DNA of 64,000 bases from positions 6,968-70,967 of the forward strand of contig CABSLQ010000003.1 of the NCBI GenBank assembly GCA_902478605.1, written 5' to 3'. The position numbers were made by a program, and so were the translations under genes. The notes under the pieces were generated by a model. The model saw only the letters and a program-made list of their open reading frames with translations. It ran no database searches and was not told the DNA's origin. Every line of letters starts with the position of its first letter. The first letter of the stretch is position 1. Shown here piece after piece: positions 43,101 through 51,781 of this stretch. The stretch is from an uncultured Oscillospiraceae bacterium. Lineage in GTDB: Bacteria > Bacillota > Clostridia > Oscillospirales > Acutalibacteraceae.

Positions 43101-43751
43101 CGTGAGGTACTTCTTCGCCTTTTCCGCCTGGGTGGCCAGCGGCCCGACCCGTTCCTCCAGCTCCTGCAGAATATCCCGCAGGCGCAGCAGGTTTTCCTCG
43201 GTCGATTTAAGCCGCCGCTCCGCCTCGTTTTTGCGGTAGCGGTATTTGGAGATGCCGGCCGCTTCTTCAAAAATCTCGCGCCGTTCCTCCGACTTGGAGG
43301 CGACGATATCTCCGACGCGTCCCTGCCCGATAATGGAATAGCCGTCCCGGCCAAGGCCCGTGTCCATGAAAAGCATCTGCACGTCCTTAAGCCGCACCGT
43401 CGCACCGTTGAGCAGATACTCGCTGTCCCCCGAACGATAGTACCGCCGGGTGACTTTCACGTCGTCCGCGTCGAAATCGAGGGTGCGTGCCTGGTTATCG
43501 AGCACAAGCGAAACCTCCGCAAAGCCGACCGGCCGCCGCTGGGCGGTACCGTTGAAGATGACATCCTCCATTTTGGCGCCGCGCAGGCTTTTGGTGGACT
43601 GCTCCCCGAGTACCCAGCGGATCGCGTCGCTGATATTCGACTTGCCGCTCCCGTTCGGGCCGACGACCGCCGTGATGCCCTGCCCGAAGGTGAGCACCGT
43701 TTTATCCGGGAAGGATTTGAACCCGTGTATTTCCAGCGATTTTAAAAGCAT
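40170..43751 (-). CDS. smc: Chromosome segregation protein SMC
   Basis: 1193 aa ABC-type ATPase of the condensin complex. The Walker A P-loop VGPNGSGKSNISDAIRWVLG lies at residues 30-50, the two long coiled coils flank a hinge (about 500-680, with GPVSRLIQAQAAYALAVETA and RVVTLDGQVVNAGGSMTGGS), the ABC signature LSGGEKALCAIALLF is near residue 1090 and Walker B FCVLDEIEAALDDVN follows. All conserved catalytic motifs are present. It overlaps the radical SAM gene by 10 bases. ScpA/ScpB genes are not in the window. Confidence 0.98.
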   Translation of the reverse strand: MLLKSLEIHGFKSFPDKTVLTFGQGITAVVGPNGSGKSNISDAIRWVLGEQSTKSLRGAKMEDVIFNGTAQRRPVGFAEVSLVLDNQARTLDFDADDVKVTRRYYRSGDSEYLLNGATVRLKDVQMLFMDTGLGRDGYSIIGQGRVGDIVASKSEERREIFEEAAGISKYRYRKNEAERRLKSTEENLLRLRDILQELEERVGPLATQAEKAKKYLTLAGEKKELEIGLWLHTMVASRETLRDLNAKLELARTQYDAAGEAMDAFEEQMEEIARQAQALAVRMDEIRRGAAQLEEEAARCDSEAAVLRNDVFHNGENIARIEEEIRLSAEGDAHIEEDIGRRHEEITAKQEAIAAAEAEQLALSDEMEGLTRSSDAYSGQMEELSRQASALAVTLSDIRVKKVTSESSLSEITLRLSQLTADVALRGRQDETARAELAECRTALDTCTAKVEELQNAARGYEMRYNARAGKLDAARQMADKLGLDAEERARRVRLLEEMERSMEGFSQSVKAVVKQAERGALRGIRGPVSRLIQAQAAYALAVETALGGAAQNLVCEREEDAKRAIAYLKETKGGRATFLPMTSVKGNELNEKGLEEQPGFVGIASRLVHTEPAYEGIARSLLGRTAVAEDLDAAVAIARQYSYRFRVVTLDGQVVNAGGSMTGGSSVKGAGLLSRRAEIDRLTEEAAALAEKARQARGQLEQVKQEAAAAEAALTGTRGELATAQEDKIRLEGELRRLTELAESSRRAVEEANEEIARLGERAEECRRAGEAAAAEAEEAESKKAAVEAQIEQLSGGRQELTDKREALAAAMGELKLTVVAYSKEIEALEDAIRELHTRREDAAGHQAALEAQMAALRETNAGIEERIAALGDKARALRGQAAGAADEEQALIAKRSEGEAKQTALRQQSRDKAEERELAGREAARLEEKCGSVQKEVDDVIRQLYEEYELTRTEAEAAAQPIDDPGAANRRLGEIKGKIRALGSVNVDAIEEYREVSERYEFLKTQVGDVEVSRGELLALINDLTVQMREIFIERFKQINYNYGVVFAELFGGGKGELKLTDPDDILHSGIEMHVQPPGKVILNLDVLSGGEKALCAIALLFAILKVTPSPFCVLDEIEAALDDVNVDRYAAYLRRMCDKTQFIAITHRRGTMEEADVLYGVTMQEQGVSKLLELRASEVEEKLGLKMAQA

Positions 43752-44755
43752 GCTTTTCCTCCCAGTGTGACCTGCCGTGGGGGCACCGTCTCGTCCCCGC
43801 GTACCGTCACGGTATATCCCTCATGCTGTAAAGCCATGATGTTGCAGCGTTTCTGCCCGACGAGCTTGGACACCGCACCGGGGTGCACAAGCAGCGTCAC
43901 CGCCCCGGCGGGAACCTCCGCCAGCGCCTGCCGCGCCAATTCCAGATACAGACACCCCTCGCACAGCTCGCGGAAGGCCGGGTGCCACGGCCCGGCCACC
44001 CGGCCGGCCTCCAGCTCCGGGCCGGCATGCAAGCCAAGCCGGATGACCGGAATCCCCCGTTCCCATTCAAAAAAGCGCAGCAGCTCGGCGCCCAGTTCCA
44101 CCGCCTCCTCGAGCGTCTGCGGCGTGTAGCGCCCCTCCTCATACCAGCGGGCCAGCCGGGTACCCCGCATGACGATGGTCGGGTATACCCGCATCGTGTC
44201 GGGCTGCAGCGCCGCAAGCTGTCCGGCCGTTTCGCGGTCGCTCGCCTGATCCGCGCCGGGCAGCCCTGTCATCATCTGCAGCCCGAGGGAGAGCCCTGCC
44301 GCCCGTATCCGGGCGGCCGCCGTCCGAACATCGGCCGCCGTGTGCCCCCGCCCGTTGCGGGCGAGCACCGTGTCGTCCATGCTCTGTGCGCCCAGTTCCA
44401 CCGCCGTTGCCCCGTATCCCTTGAGCAGCGCCAGCACCTCGCCGTTCACCCGATCGGGCCGGGTGGATACCCGAATTCCGGCGAAGCGGCCGTCCCGCAC
44501 AAAGGGCGCCGCCGCCTCAAGCAGTTCCACCATATAGGGCCGATCAATGGCGGTGAAGCTGCCGCCGAAAAAGGCGATCTCCGCTTCGCCCGCCTCCGCA
44601 TGCATGGTGGCCGCCGCCCGCTCGCACGCCGCTTTTACATCGGCCGCCCGGGGCGGACGTTCCCGGCCCGATATGGCCTTCTGGTCACAGAAGCTGCACC
44701 GGTTGGGGCACCCTTCATGCGGTACAAAAAGGGCCACATTCGCGTGCCGGCCCAT
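43742..44755 (-). CDS. Elp3-like radical SAM protein lacking the acetyltransferase domain
   Basis: 337 aa. The [4Fe-4S]/SAM motif is CPNRCSFC (in VPHEGCPNRCSFCDQKAISG), followed by the SAM core (EIAFFGGSFTAIDRPYMVEL, GIRVSTRPDRV, AVELGAQSMDDTVLARNGRG, GLSLGLQMMTGLPGA). It is related to the radical SAM half of Elp3, with a C-terminal region of its own (about 240-337) but no GNAT domain. tRNA uridine modification is the family idea, but this clostridial type is not established. It lies between rnc and smc, overlapping smc by 10 bases and rnc by one (TGATG). Confidence 0.9.
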   Translation of the reverse strand: MGRHANVALFVPHEGCPNRCSFCDQKAISGRERPPRAADVKAACERAAATMHAEAGEAEIAFFGGSFTAIDRPYMVELLEAAAPFVRDGRFAGIRVSTRPDRVNGEVLALLKGYGATAVELGAQSMDDTVLARNGRGHTAADVRTAAARIRAAGLSLGLQMMTGLPGADQASDRETAGQLAALQPDTMRVYPTIVMRGTRLARWYEEGRYTPQTLEEAVELGAELLRFFEWERGIPVIRLGLHAGPELEAGRVAGPWHPAFRELCEGCLYLELARQALAEVPAGAVTLLVHPGAVSKLVGQKRCNIMALQHEGYTVTVRGDETVPPRQVTLGGKACF

Positions 44756-45444
44756 CAGCCGTCGTAACCCATGAGCTTCAGTGCCTCGCGTGCCGCCTGC
44801 TGCTCCGCCTCTTTTTTGGAGCGGCCGCGGCCCGCGCCGATGACATTGGAATTGAGGTGCACCTCCACGATGAACACCTTGTTGTGATCGGGCCCCGACT
44901 CACCCGTCAGGACATATTCCAGCCGTTCCTCCGGGTTCTGCTGGACGATCTCCTGGAGAGTGGTCTTGTAATCCTTAAAATGACGGCGGCGCTGGTTATT
45001 GGCCTCCTTCTCGATAAAGCGCAGCACAAAGGTACGCACCGGCTCCAGTCCGCCGTCCAGGTACATCGCCGCGATCACCGCCTCAAACGCATCCGCCAGG
45101 ATGGAGGGCCTCTCCGCCCCGCCGGTGAGCCGCTCGCCCTTGCCGAGCAGCAGGTAATCCCCCAGCCCCAGCTCCTGCGAATAGGAACACAGCGCCTTTT
45201 CACACACCACCGCGGCGCGCAGCTTGGTCAGCTCTCCTTCGGGGCCCGTTTCCTTCTCAAAGAGGTATTTGGCCGCCACAAAGCCGAGCACCGAATCTCC
45301 GAGAAACTCAAGGCGCTCGTTGCTCTCCCCCCCGTGCTTCCCTTCGTTGGCATAGGAGGAATGGGTCAGCGCCTTTTCTAGCAGCCGGGGATTGCGGAAG
45401 GTATAGCCCAGCTTGTCCATAAGCGTCTGATAATCGCTCTGCAT
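44755..45444 (-). CDS. rnc: Ribonuclease III
   Basis: 229 aa. Double-strand-specific RNase for rRNA and mRNA processing. Signature NERLEFLGDSVLGFVAAKYL near residues 42-61, a second acidic site ILADAFEAVIAAMYLDGG, then the C-terminal dsRNA-binding domain (DYKTTLQEIVQQNPEERLEY; GAGRGRSKKEAEQQAAREAL). ATG 45444 with AAGGGG site; six codons upstream rejected. The start of the next gene overlaps the rnc stop by one base (TGATG). Usual acp-rnc-smc order. Confidence 0.97.
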   Translation of the reverse strand: MQSDYQTLMDKLGYTFRNPRLLEKALTHSSYANEGKHGGESNERLEFLGDSVLGFVAAKYLFEKETGPEGELTKLRAAVVCEKALCSYSQELGLGDYLLLGKGERLTGGAERPSILADAFEAVIAAMYLDGGLEPVRTFVLRFIEKEANNQRRRHFKDYKTTLQEIVQQNPEERLEYVLTGESGPDHNKVFIVEVHLNSNVIGAGRGRSKKEAEQQAAREALKLMGYDG

Positions 45445-45481
45445 ACATATTCCCCTTAACAATCGTTTGTGTTATCTCTTG

Positions 45482-45703
45482 TTACAATCTATCCTCAATA
45501 TAGCCCACCATGTCTTCGAGCGTTTCAAAAGCGTCCAATTCCTCGTCCGGAATGGCTATACCATACAGCTCCTCGAGCGTAAAGGCCATGTCGGCGCGCT
45601 CGTCCGCCGTGATATTGAGATCATCGAAACGGCTTGCCATCTCCACCGTTCTGTCGCAGCCGTATCGCTCATAGCAGAGTCGTTCCATATCCTGAAAGAC
45701 CAT
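45482..45703 (-). CDS. Acyl carrier protein-like protein lacking the phosphopantetheine serine
   Basis: 73 aa in the classical acp slot between plsX and rnc. It aligns well with ACP: helix I around ERLCYERYGCDRTVEMASRF, the D-L of DDLNITADERADMAFTLEE at the acyl-attachment loop, and LDAFETLEDMVGYIEDRL at the end. In normal ACPs the loop reads DLGADSLD; here the residue aligned with the modified Ser is Ala (NITADERA), so no phosphopantetheine can attach there. Either a decoy ACP or a structural partner. ATG 45703 (GGAGGAGGTG site) is chosen over GTG 45712. The working ACP must be elsewhere. Confidence 0.82.
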   Translation of the reverse strand: MVFQDMERLCYERYGCDRTVEMASRFDDLNITADERADMAFTLEELYGIAIPDEELDAFETLEDMVGYIEDRL

Positions 45704-46008
45704 GCGTTTCACCTCCTCCGGATTTCTTCTGCAGCATCAGGGAACCGCGCACGCTTTGGCATGCCGTTTCCCGCCGACCACACAAAAAGCCTGGCGGTTC
45801 TTCGGCATCACGCAGCCTGGATTTTCCCGTCAGGCACGGTTTGGCCTCGTGATACAGCCCTGACAGCCGTTCCTTTCCGGCGTGGTCAGATGCGCACCGT
45901 ACCAGGAAGGCGGCTGCCAGCCGTACCGCGGCGGTGAGCGCAGTCCCGGTGCCCTGCAGCCGGCGGGACAATTCCTTATCCCCGACCCCCTTCGCCTCCG
46001 TCACCGGT
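45704..46008 (-). other. Gene-free stretch between the ACP-like gene and plsX
   Basis: About 305 bases. An open frame crosses it in one minus-strand frame, but it has no ribosome-binding site, runs into both neighbouring genes and has no recognisable protein features. In many Firmicutes fabD and fabG lie here, and no trace of them is recognised. No clear promoter or hairpin terminator was identified. Confidence 0.5.
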
Positions 46009-47022
46009 TCAGGCTTCTTCCGTCTTTTCCCTGGCAACCGCCTCCGTGATCTCCTCGATGACCTTCGCCTGGGCAAATTCGGCCGCCACGCGAATGGCGT
46101 TCTTGACGGCGGCAGCCTTCGAGTTGCCGTGCGTCTTGATGACCGGCTTGGAAATGCCGAGCAGCGGCGCGCCGCCGTATTCGGAGGTGGACATCTTCTT
46201 CTTGAAGGCACCGAGGTGGGGCTTGAGCACCAGGGCGGCCAGCTTGGTTGCGAGGCTGGACATAAAGACGCCCTTGAGATTCTTCATAATCATGTCGGCG
46301 ACGCCTTCCATCATTTTGAGGGCCACATTGCCGGTGAAGCCGTCGGCCACCACCACGTCGGCCACGCCGGCGGGCAGATCGCGTGCCTCCACGTTGCCGA
46401 TGAAGTTCAGCCCGCTCTCTTTAAGAAGGCCGAACGCCTCATGCTGCAGCTCGCCGCCCTTGCAGTCCTCGGTGCCCACGTTGAGCAGCCCCACCGTCGC
46501 CGGCTTGCCGCCGCCCATCACCCGGGTCATATAGCTCGAACCCATATGCGCGAACTGCAAGAGCATATCGGCGCGGCAATCGGCGTTCGCCCCGGCGTCG
46601 AGCAGCATAAAGGGGCCTTTGTCCGACGGCATGAGGGGAGCCAGCGCCGCGCGGGACACCCCTTTGATACGCTTGACGATGAAGGTGCCGCCCATGATGA
46701 GCGCGCCCGTGCTGCCCGCCGAAACAAAGGCATCGCCTTCTCCCGCGGCCAGGCGGCGCAGCCCCTCCGCCATGGAGCAGTCCTTATGCTCCTTCAAAAT
46801 GGATTTGGGCTCGTCCTCCATACGGATGACGTCGGGGGCGTCCACGATTTCCATACCCGCAAGCGAAATCTCCTCTGCCTGCGCCACCCGGCGGATCTCC
46901 TCTTCCCGGCCGACAAGCACCACCGTGTGGCCATATTCTGCCACCGCCAGCGCCGCGCCCTTGATCACCTCGAGCGGGGCGTTGTCCCCGCCGAACGCGT
47001 CCACAATAATGCGCATTTTCAT
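46009..47022 (-). CDS. plsX: Phosphate acyltransferase PlsX
   Basis: 337 aa. PlsX makes acyl-phosphate from acyl-ACP for phosphatidic acid synthesis. Family blocks: MRIIVDAFGGDNAPLEVIKG, FVSAGSTGALIMGGTFIVKR, PFMLLDAGANADCRADMLLQ, VGLLNVGTEDCKGGELQHEA and VVADGFTGNVALKMMEGVAD. It normally reads acyl groups from a functional ACP, but the ACP-like protein downstream lacks the attachment Ser. ATG 47022 overlaps the trmFO stop by four bases (ATGA) with a GAGAGGAG site. Confidence 0.97.
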   Translation of the reverse strand: MKMRIIVDAFGGDNAPLEVIKGAALAVAEYGHTVVLVGREEEIRRVAQAEEISLAGMEIVDAPDVIRMEDEPKSILKEHKDCSMAEGLRRLAAGEGDAFVSAGSTGALIMGGTFIVKRIKGVSRAALAPLMPSDKGPFMLLDAGANADCRADMLLQFAHMGSSYMTRVMGGGKPATVGLLNVGTEDCKGGELQHEAFGLLKESGLNFIGNVEARDLPAGVADVVVADGFTGNVALKMMEGVADMIMKNLKGVFMSSLATKLAALVLKPHLGAFKKKMSTSEYGGAPLLGISKPVIKTHGNSKAAAVKNAIRVAAEFAQAKVIEEITEAVAREKTEEA

Positions 47023-48341
47023 TCGACTCCTCTCATCGTCTTATCCAAATCGGCAAGCGCCCGCGCCGCCAGCGCGGCGTACCGCTGCCTCTTGTCCCGT
47101 ATCGTCTGCGCCAGAGGGGGCAAAATACCGAAATTCGCCCCCATGGGCTGAAAATCTGCCTGCGCACCGCCGCTGATATAGCCGGCCAGCGCGCCCATCA
47201 TGGTGGTCGGCGGCAGAAGCAGCGGCGTCTCCCCGCGCAGGAACCGCACCGCGTTTTTGCCCGCCAGCAGGCCGGACGCCGCCGATTCCATATACCCTTC
47301 CACGCCGGTCATCTGCCCGGCAAAAAAGATCCGCGGCTCCTCCCGCAGCTGATACCCCGCCGTCAGCAGGCGCGGGGAATCGAGAAAGGTATTGCGGTGC
47401 ATCACGCCATAGCGCACAAACTGCGCCTGCCGCAGCGCCGGAATCATGCCGAACACCCGTTTCTGTTCCCCGAACTTCAGATTGGTCTGAAACCCCACCA
47501 GGTTGTACAGCGTGCCTTCCGCATTTTCCCGCCGCAGCTGCAGCACCGCCCAGGGGCGGTGTCCGGTGCGCGGGTCGCGCAGGCCCACCGGCTTCATGGG
47601 ACCGAAGCGGATGGCATCTGTCCCCCGTCCCGCCAGCACCTCGATGGGCATGCAGCCCTCGTAAACCCGCCGTTCCTCCGGGCGGTCGAAGGCATGCAGC
47701 GGAGCGGTCTCAGCCGTCACCAGCGCGGCGTGAAACGCCTCGTACTCCTCTTTGTTCAGCGGGCAGTTGAGGTAGTCGCCCTCCCCGCTTTCCTCCCGGC
47801 CGTAGCGGGAGGCGCGGAAGGCGCTGTCCATGTCCACGCTGTCCGCCGTGACAATGGGGGCCGCCGCATCGAAAAAGCTCAGCCCTCCGCCGCAGCGGCG
47901 GGCGATCGCCTGCGCCATGGCCCCGTCGGTCAGCGGACCGGTGGCCACCACCGTCACGCCCTCCGGTATCTCCTCCGCTTCGGCGGTTACCACCGTGATG
48001 CGGGGATGGGCGCGCACCTGGGCGGTCACCCGCGCGGAAAAGGCATCGCGATCCACCGCAAGTGCCCCGCCGGCCGGTACCTCGCAGGCCAGAGCCGCCG
48101 GCACGCACACCGACCCCAGGCGGCGCATTTCTTCTTTGAGCAGGCCGGCCGCGCTTTCCAGCCGTTTCGCCTTGAGAGAGTTGGAGCACACCAATTCGGC
48201 AAACCCATCGTGGGTATGGGCGGGCGAACGGCGCAGCGGCTTCATTTCGATGAGTTCCACCTGCACGCCCTCATTGGCGGCCGCCCACGCGGCCTCGCAG
48301 CCTGCGAGGCCCGCACCGACGACCCGGACGATCTCCGCCAT
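47019..48341 (-). CDS. trmFO: tRNA m5U54 methyltransferase, folate/FAD-dependent
   Basis: 440 aa. Uses methylene-tetrahydrofolate and FAD to make ribothymidine at position 54 of tRNA. The FAD dinucleotide fold opens the protein (IVRVVGAGLAGCEAAWAAAN), followed by HTHDGFAELVCSNSLKAKRL and later QTNLKFGEQKRVFGMIPALR and GQMTGVEGYMESAASGLLAG. This is the gid/trmFO family of Firmicutes and always pairs with topA in this order. ATG 48341 follows AAAGGGGG; upstream codons rejected. Confidence 0.96.
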   Translation of the reverse strand: MAEIVRVVGAGLAGCEAAWAAANEGVQVELIEMKPLRRSPAHTHDGFAELVCSNSLKAKRLESAAGLLKEEMRRLGSVCVPAALACEVPAGGALAVDRDAFSARVTAQVRAHPRITVVTAEAEEIPEGVTVVATGPLTDGAMAQAIARRCGGGLSFFDAAAPIVTADSVDMDSAFRASRYGREESGEGDYLNCPLNKEEYEAFHAALVTAETAPLHAFDRPEERRVYEGCMPIEVLAGRGTDAIRFGPMKPVGLRDPRTGHRPWAVLQLRRENAEGTLYNLVGFQTNLKFGEQKRVFGMIPALRQAQFVRYGVMHRNTFLDSPRLLTAGYQLREEPRIFFAGQMTGVEGYMESAASGLLAGKNAVRFLRGETPLLLPPTTMMGALAGYISGGAQADFQPMGANFGILPPLAQTIRDKRQRYAALAARALADLDKTMRGVE

Positions 48342-48406
48342 CCCCGCGCCCCCTTTCATACAAGTTCCGGCATCGCCGCACCCGTCAACAGCCCGGTGCG
48401 GCTCCG

Positions 48407-50503
48407 TCATGCTTTTTCCGGCTTATCCTCCGGCCCCTTCTCGAAGCCGCATCCCTCGGTCAGACAATACACGCCGGCGCCCCGGCCCTTTTTCTTGAAC
48501 AGCGTCTTGCCGCAGCGGGGGCACAGTTCCTTGGTCGGTTCGCTCCAGGTGACAAAATCACACTGCGGATAGTTGGAGCACCCGAAGAATTTGCGGTTGC
48601 TCTTGGACTTCTTGGCCACGATGGCGCCGCCGCATTTGGGGCAAATGCCGTCTGTCTCTTCCACGATCCGTTTGGTGTTTTTGCATTCCGGATAGCCCGG
48701 GCAGGCGAGGAACTTGCCGTACCGGCCCGATTTAATCACCATTTTGCGCCCGCACTGCTCGCACACCACGTCGCTTTCCACCTCGGGCACCTTGATGCGT
48801 TCGCCCGAAAGGTTCTCCTCCGCCTTCTGCAGCGTCGCGGAAAAGCCTTTGTAAAAATCGTCCAGCGTCTGCACCCAATCGCTTTTGCCGTGCTCCACGC
48901 TGTCGAGCTGCTGCTCCATGTTGGCGGTGAACTCCACGTCCACCACCTCGGGGAACTGCTCCTTCATCAGCCGGGTGGTCACCTCGCCGAGTGCGGTGGG
49001 CTTCAGCGCCTTGCCGTCCCGCTCGACATATTCGCGCGCGAGGATGGTGCTGATGGTCGGGGCATAGGTGGAGGGACGGCCGATGCCGTTCTCCTCCAGC
49101 GTTTTGATGAGGGTCGCCTCGGTGTAGCGGGGAGGCGGCTGGGTGAAATGCTGGTTGCCCTTGAGCTCCCGCAGGAACAGGGTATCCCCCTCGTTCAGCG
49201 CGGGCAGCGGCCCGTTTTCATCGCTTTCCTCGTCCTTTCCCTCCACATACAGCACGGTGTAGCCGTCAAACTTCACCGTATAGCCGGAGGCTTTGAACAG
49301 GTATTTATCCGCCGCAATGTCCACCTGACAGGTATCGTGCACACAGTTGGCCATCAGACTGGCGATGAACCGTTCCCAGATAAGCTTGTACAGCCGGTAC
49401 TGATCGGAGGTGAGGGAATCCTTTACCCGCGCAGGCGTCAACGAAGGCGTCGAAGGCCGAATCGCCTCATGCGCGTCCTGCGCATTGCTGCGCGATTTAA
49501 AATACCGCGGCTTGGGCGGCAGATAGTCCGCCCCGTATGTCTCCCGGATATAATCGCTGCCCTCCTTGCGGGCATCCTCCGAAATGCGCAGCGAGTCGGT
49601 ACGCATATAGGTGATGAGACCCACCGCGCCGATGCCCTCCACCTCGACGCCTTCATACAGCTCCTGTGCCGCCTTCATGGTACGCCGCGCCGCAAAGCCC
49701 AGCTTACGGCTGGCCTCCTGCTGCATGGTGGAGGTGATGAACGGGGGCGCCGGGGTGATCTGCCGCACACCGCGCTTAACCCCGTCCACCCGGAAGCTGG
49801 CGTTCCGCAGCTCGGCGAGGATGGCGTCGGCCTGCTCTTTATTTTCAATCTTGATCTTGCCCTTTTTGGTGCCGTGGAACCGCGCCGGGAAGGCTTTTCC
49901 CTTCTCGGTTGCGGCCAGCAGGGCGTCCAGGCTCCAGTATTCCTCGCTGACAAAGGCGCGGATCTCATTCTCCCGATCCACAATGATGCTCACGGCCGCC
50001 GACTGCACCCGGCCGGCGGACAAGCCCTTGCGCACCTTTTTCCACAAAAAGGGGCTGAGCTTATACCCGACGATGCGGTCCAGAATACGGCGTGCCTGCT
50101 GCGCGTTGACCAGATCCATGTCAAGCCGGCGCGGCTGCTCCATGCCCTGGGTCACGCCCGTTTTGGTGATTTCGTTGAAGGTGACCCGGTTGTTTTCCTC
50201 CGGATCCACCTTCAGCAGCTGGGCCAGATGCCACGAGATGGCCTCTCCCTCGCGGTCGGGGTCGGTGGCGAGAATCACGCCGTCGCTTTCCGCCGCGCGC
50301 TGCTTTAATTCCCGGATAAGGGCCGTTTTGCCCGGTATATCCACATACCGCGGCTTAAATCCGTGCTCCACATCCACGCCGAGCAGCGTTTTGGGCAGGT
50401 CGCGGATATGGCCCATGGAGGCGACCACCTCATATCCCGGACCAAGATATTTTTTTATGGTTTTGGCCTTTGCCGGCGATTCCACAATAACCAGTTTTGA
50501 CAT
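48407..50503 (-). CDS. topA: DNA topoisomerase I
   Basis: 698 aa type IA topoisomerase that relaxes negative supercoils. TOPRIM start MSKLVIVESPAKAKTIKKYL, acidic residues in LATDPDREGEAISWHLAQLL, catalytic Tyr near residue 299 in GLITYMRTDSLRIS. Three C-terminal C4 zinc ribbons: CEQCGRKM...CPGYPEC, CPKCGGAI...CSNYPQC and CPRCGKTL...CLTEGC. The start is ATG 50503 (AGGGTGA); a GTG three codons upstream is possible. Followed by trmFO, preceded by dprA. Confidence 0.97.
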   Translation of the reverse strand: MSKLVIVESPAKAKTIKKYLGPGYEVVASMGHIRDLPKTLLGVDVEHGFKPRYVDIPGKTALIRELKQRAAESDGVILATDPDREGEAISWHLAQLLKVDPEENNRVTFNEITKTGVTQGMEQPRRLDMDLVNAQQARRILDRIVGYKLSPFLWKKVRKGLSAGRVQSAAVSIIVDRENEIRAFVSEEYWSLDALLAATEKGKAFPARFHGTKKGKIKIENKEQADAILAELRNASFRVDGVKRGVRQITPAPPFITSTMQQEASRKLGFAARRTMKAAQELYEGVEVEGIGAVGLITYMRTDSLRISEDARKEGSDYIRETYGADYLPPKPRYFKSRSNAQDAHEAIRPSTPSLTPARVKDSLTSDQYRLYKLIWERFIASLMANCVHDTCQVDIAADKYLFKASGYTVKFDGYTVLYVEGKDEESDENGPLPALNEGDTLFLRELKGNQHFTQPPPRYTEATLIKTLEENGIGRPSTYAPTISTILAREYVERDGKALKPTALGEVTTRLMKEQFPEVVDVEFTANMEQQLDSVEHGKSDWVQTLDDFYKGFSATLQKAEENLSGERIKVPEVESDVVCEQCGRKMVIKSGRYGKFLACPGYPECKNTKRIVEETDGICPKCGGAIVAKKSKSNRKFFGCSNYPQCDFVTWSEPTKELCPRCGKTLFKKKGRGAGVYCLTEGCGFEKGPEDKPEKA

Positions 50504-50558
50504 GGCATTCACCCTGTCCCTTCTGTATTTTAAAAGGACGCTATGTCCTTACATATAT

Positions 50559-51764
50559 TCATTTTGCGCGTGTATATGCCCCGCCCGGCAGACATTCGAT
50601 ATACCCGCCGACCTCCAGCTCGGTCAGGGCGGGCAGCAGCTGAAAGCTGCTGAGCCCCAGCCGCTGGGCCAGCTCTTCATCGGATAGAGGCCCCTGGGTC
50701 AGCGCCGTGTATATGGCGGCTGCCTCGGACGACAGCCCGGCGGGCGTCTCCCGCGGTGCGGGAAGCGTCTCCGCCTCCCGCCGCTCCTGGCGCGCCGGCT
50801 CGCGCCTCACAGGACGGGGCGCTCTCCTTTTCCAGAGGGCGGTCATTTCCTGCTGTGCCGGACCGGCTGCCTCGGGCTGCAGCAGGCCGGGAAACCGATC
50901 GAGGTATTCCTGCAAAATCTGTTCTGCCCGCGTGATTAGAATGGCACCGGCGCGCACCTCCTCGTGCCCGCCGTCGTTTTTATGCGCCGACACCTCGCCC
51001 GGCAGTACAAATACCTCCCGCCCCAGATCGCGTGCGGCATGTGCCGTGATGAGGGAACCGCTGCGTCCCGGCGCTTCCACCAAGCAGACGCCCAGCGACA
51101 GCCCTGCGATCAGCCGGTTGCGCACGTGAAAATCACAGGGCTTGTCCCAGCCGGGCGGGTATTCGCTGAGCAGCAGACCGCCGTGCTCCACCACCTCGCG
51201 GCGCAGCGGCGCGCTCTGGGGCGGATACGGATCGTCGAGCGCCTTGGGCTTGACCAGAACGGTTACACCGCCGCCCTGTATCGCGCCGCGATGGGCCGCC
51301 GTGTCGATGCCTTCCGCGCCGCCGCTTATCACCAGCATACCGCCCGCCGCCAAGCCCGCAGCCAGCGCGGCGGCGTTGCACTGTCCCTGCGGGGAAGCCC
51401 GGCGGGTTCCGACCACGCCGATGGCCGGCCGCCGCCAGTCGGGTATTTCCCCTTCGGCATACAGCACGAGAGGCGGGTTGTCCAGCGCACGCAGCGTTTC
51501 GGGATATCCGCCGTCATCCGGGGTCAGCACAACATGGCCCACGGCCGCACATCGCTTCAAAATCGTCTGCGCCGCAGCGAGCGACTTGTCCTGTAACCCT
51601 GTGAGCCGCGCTAAGCCCATTTTTTCAAGCGCCTTTTTATCGGCTGCGTACAGCTGCTCAGGCCGTACGCCGTCGTGCAGCAGACGGCCTGCTTCGGGCC
51701 GTCCGGGCGGGATCCTCTGCTGCAGCCATATCCAGTACAAGCGCGCATCCGGTACTGCTGTCAC
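50559..51764 (-). CDS. dprA: DNA processing protein DprA
   Basis: 401 aa. DprA/Smf loads RecA on incoming ssDNA during transformation and recombination. An N-terminal HhH-like region precedes the Rossmann-like fold: IGVVGTRRASPQGQCNAAAL, LVISGGAEGIDTAAHRGAIQ, DFHVRNRLIAGLSLGVCLVE and RSGSLITAHAARDLGREVF. A Pro/Arg-rich linker leads to a C-terminal winged-helix domain (LSDEELAQRLGLSSFQLLPA). GTG 51764 has GGGAGGGAC upstream; the longer frame begins in the methyltransferase gene and was rejected. Confidence 0.94.
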   Translation of the reverse strand: MTAVPDARLYWIWLQQRIPPGRPEAGRLLHDGVRPEQLYAADKKALEKMGLARLTGLQDKSLAAAQTILKRCAAVGHVVLTPDDGGYPETLRALDNPPLVLYAEGEIPDWRRPAIGVVGTRRASPQGQCNAAALAAGLAAGGMLVISGGAEGIDTAAHRGAIQGGGVTVLVKPKALDDPYPPQSAPLRREVVEHGGLLLSEYPPGWDKPCDFHVRNRLIAGLSLGVCLVEAPGRSGSLITAHAARDLGREVFVLPGEVSAHKNDGGHEEVRAGAILITRAEQILQEYLDRFPGLLQPEAAGPAQQEMTALWKRRAPRPVRREPARQERREAETLPAPRETPAGLSSEAAAIYTALTQGPLSDEELAQRLGLSSFQLLPALTELEVGGYIECLPGGAYTRAK

Positions 51765-51781
51765 AGATGTCCCTCCCTTTC

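Noticed and set aside
45669..46211. An open frame bridging plsX and the ACP-like gene
   Set aside because: It overlaps both genes in another frame, has no start signal, and its sequence has no recognisable features.
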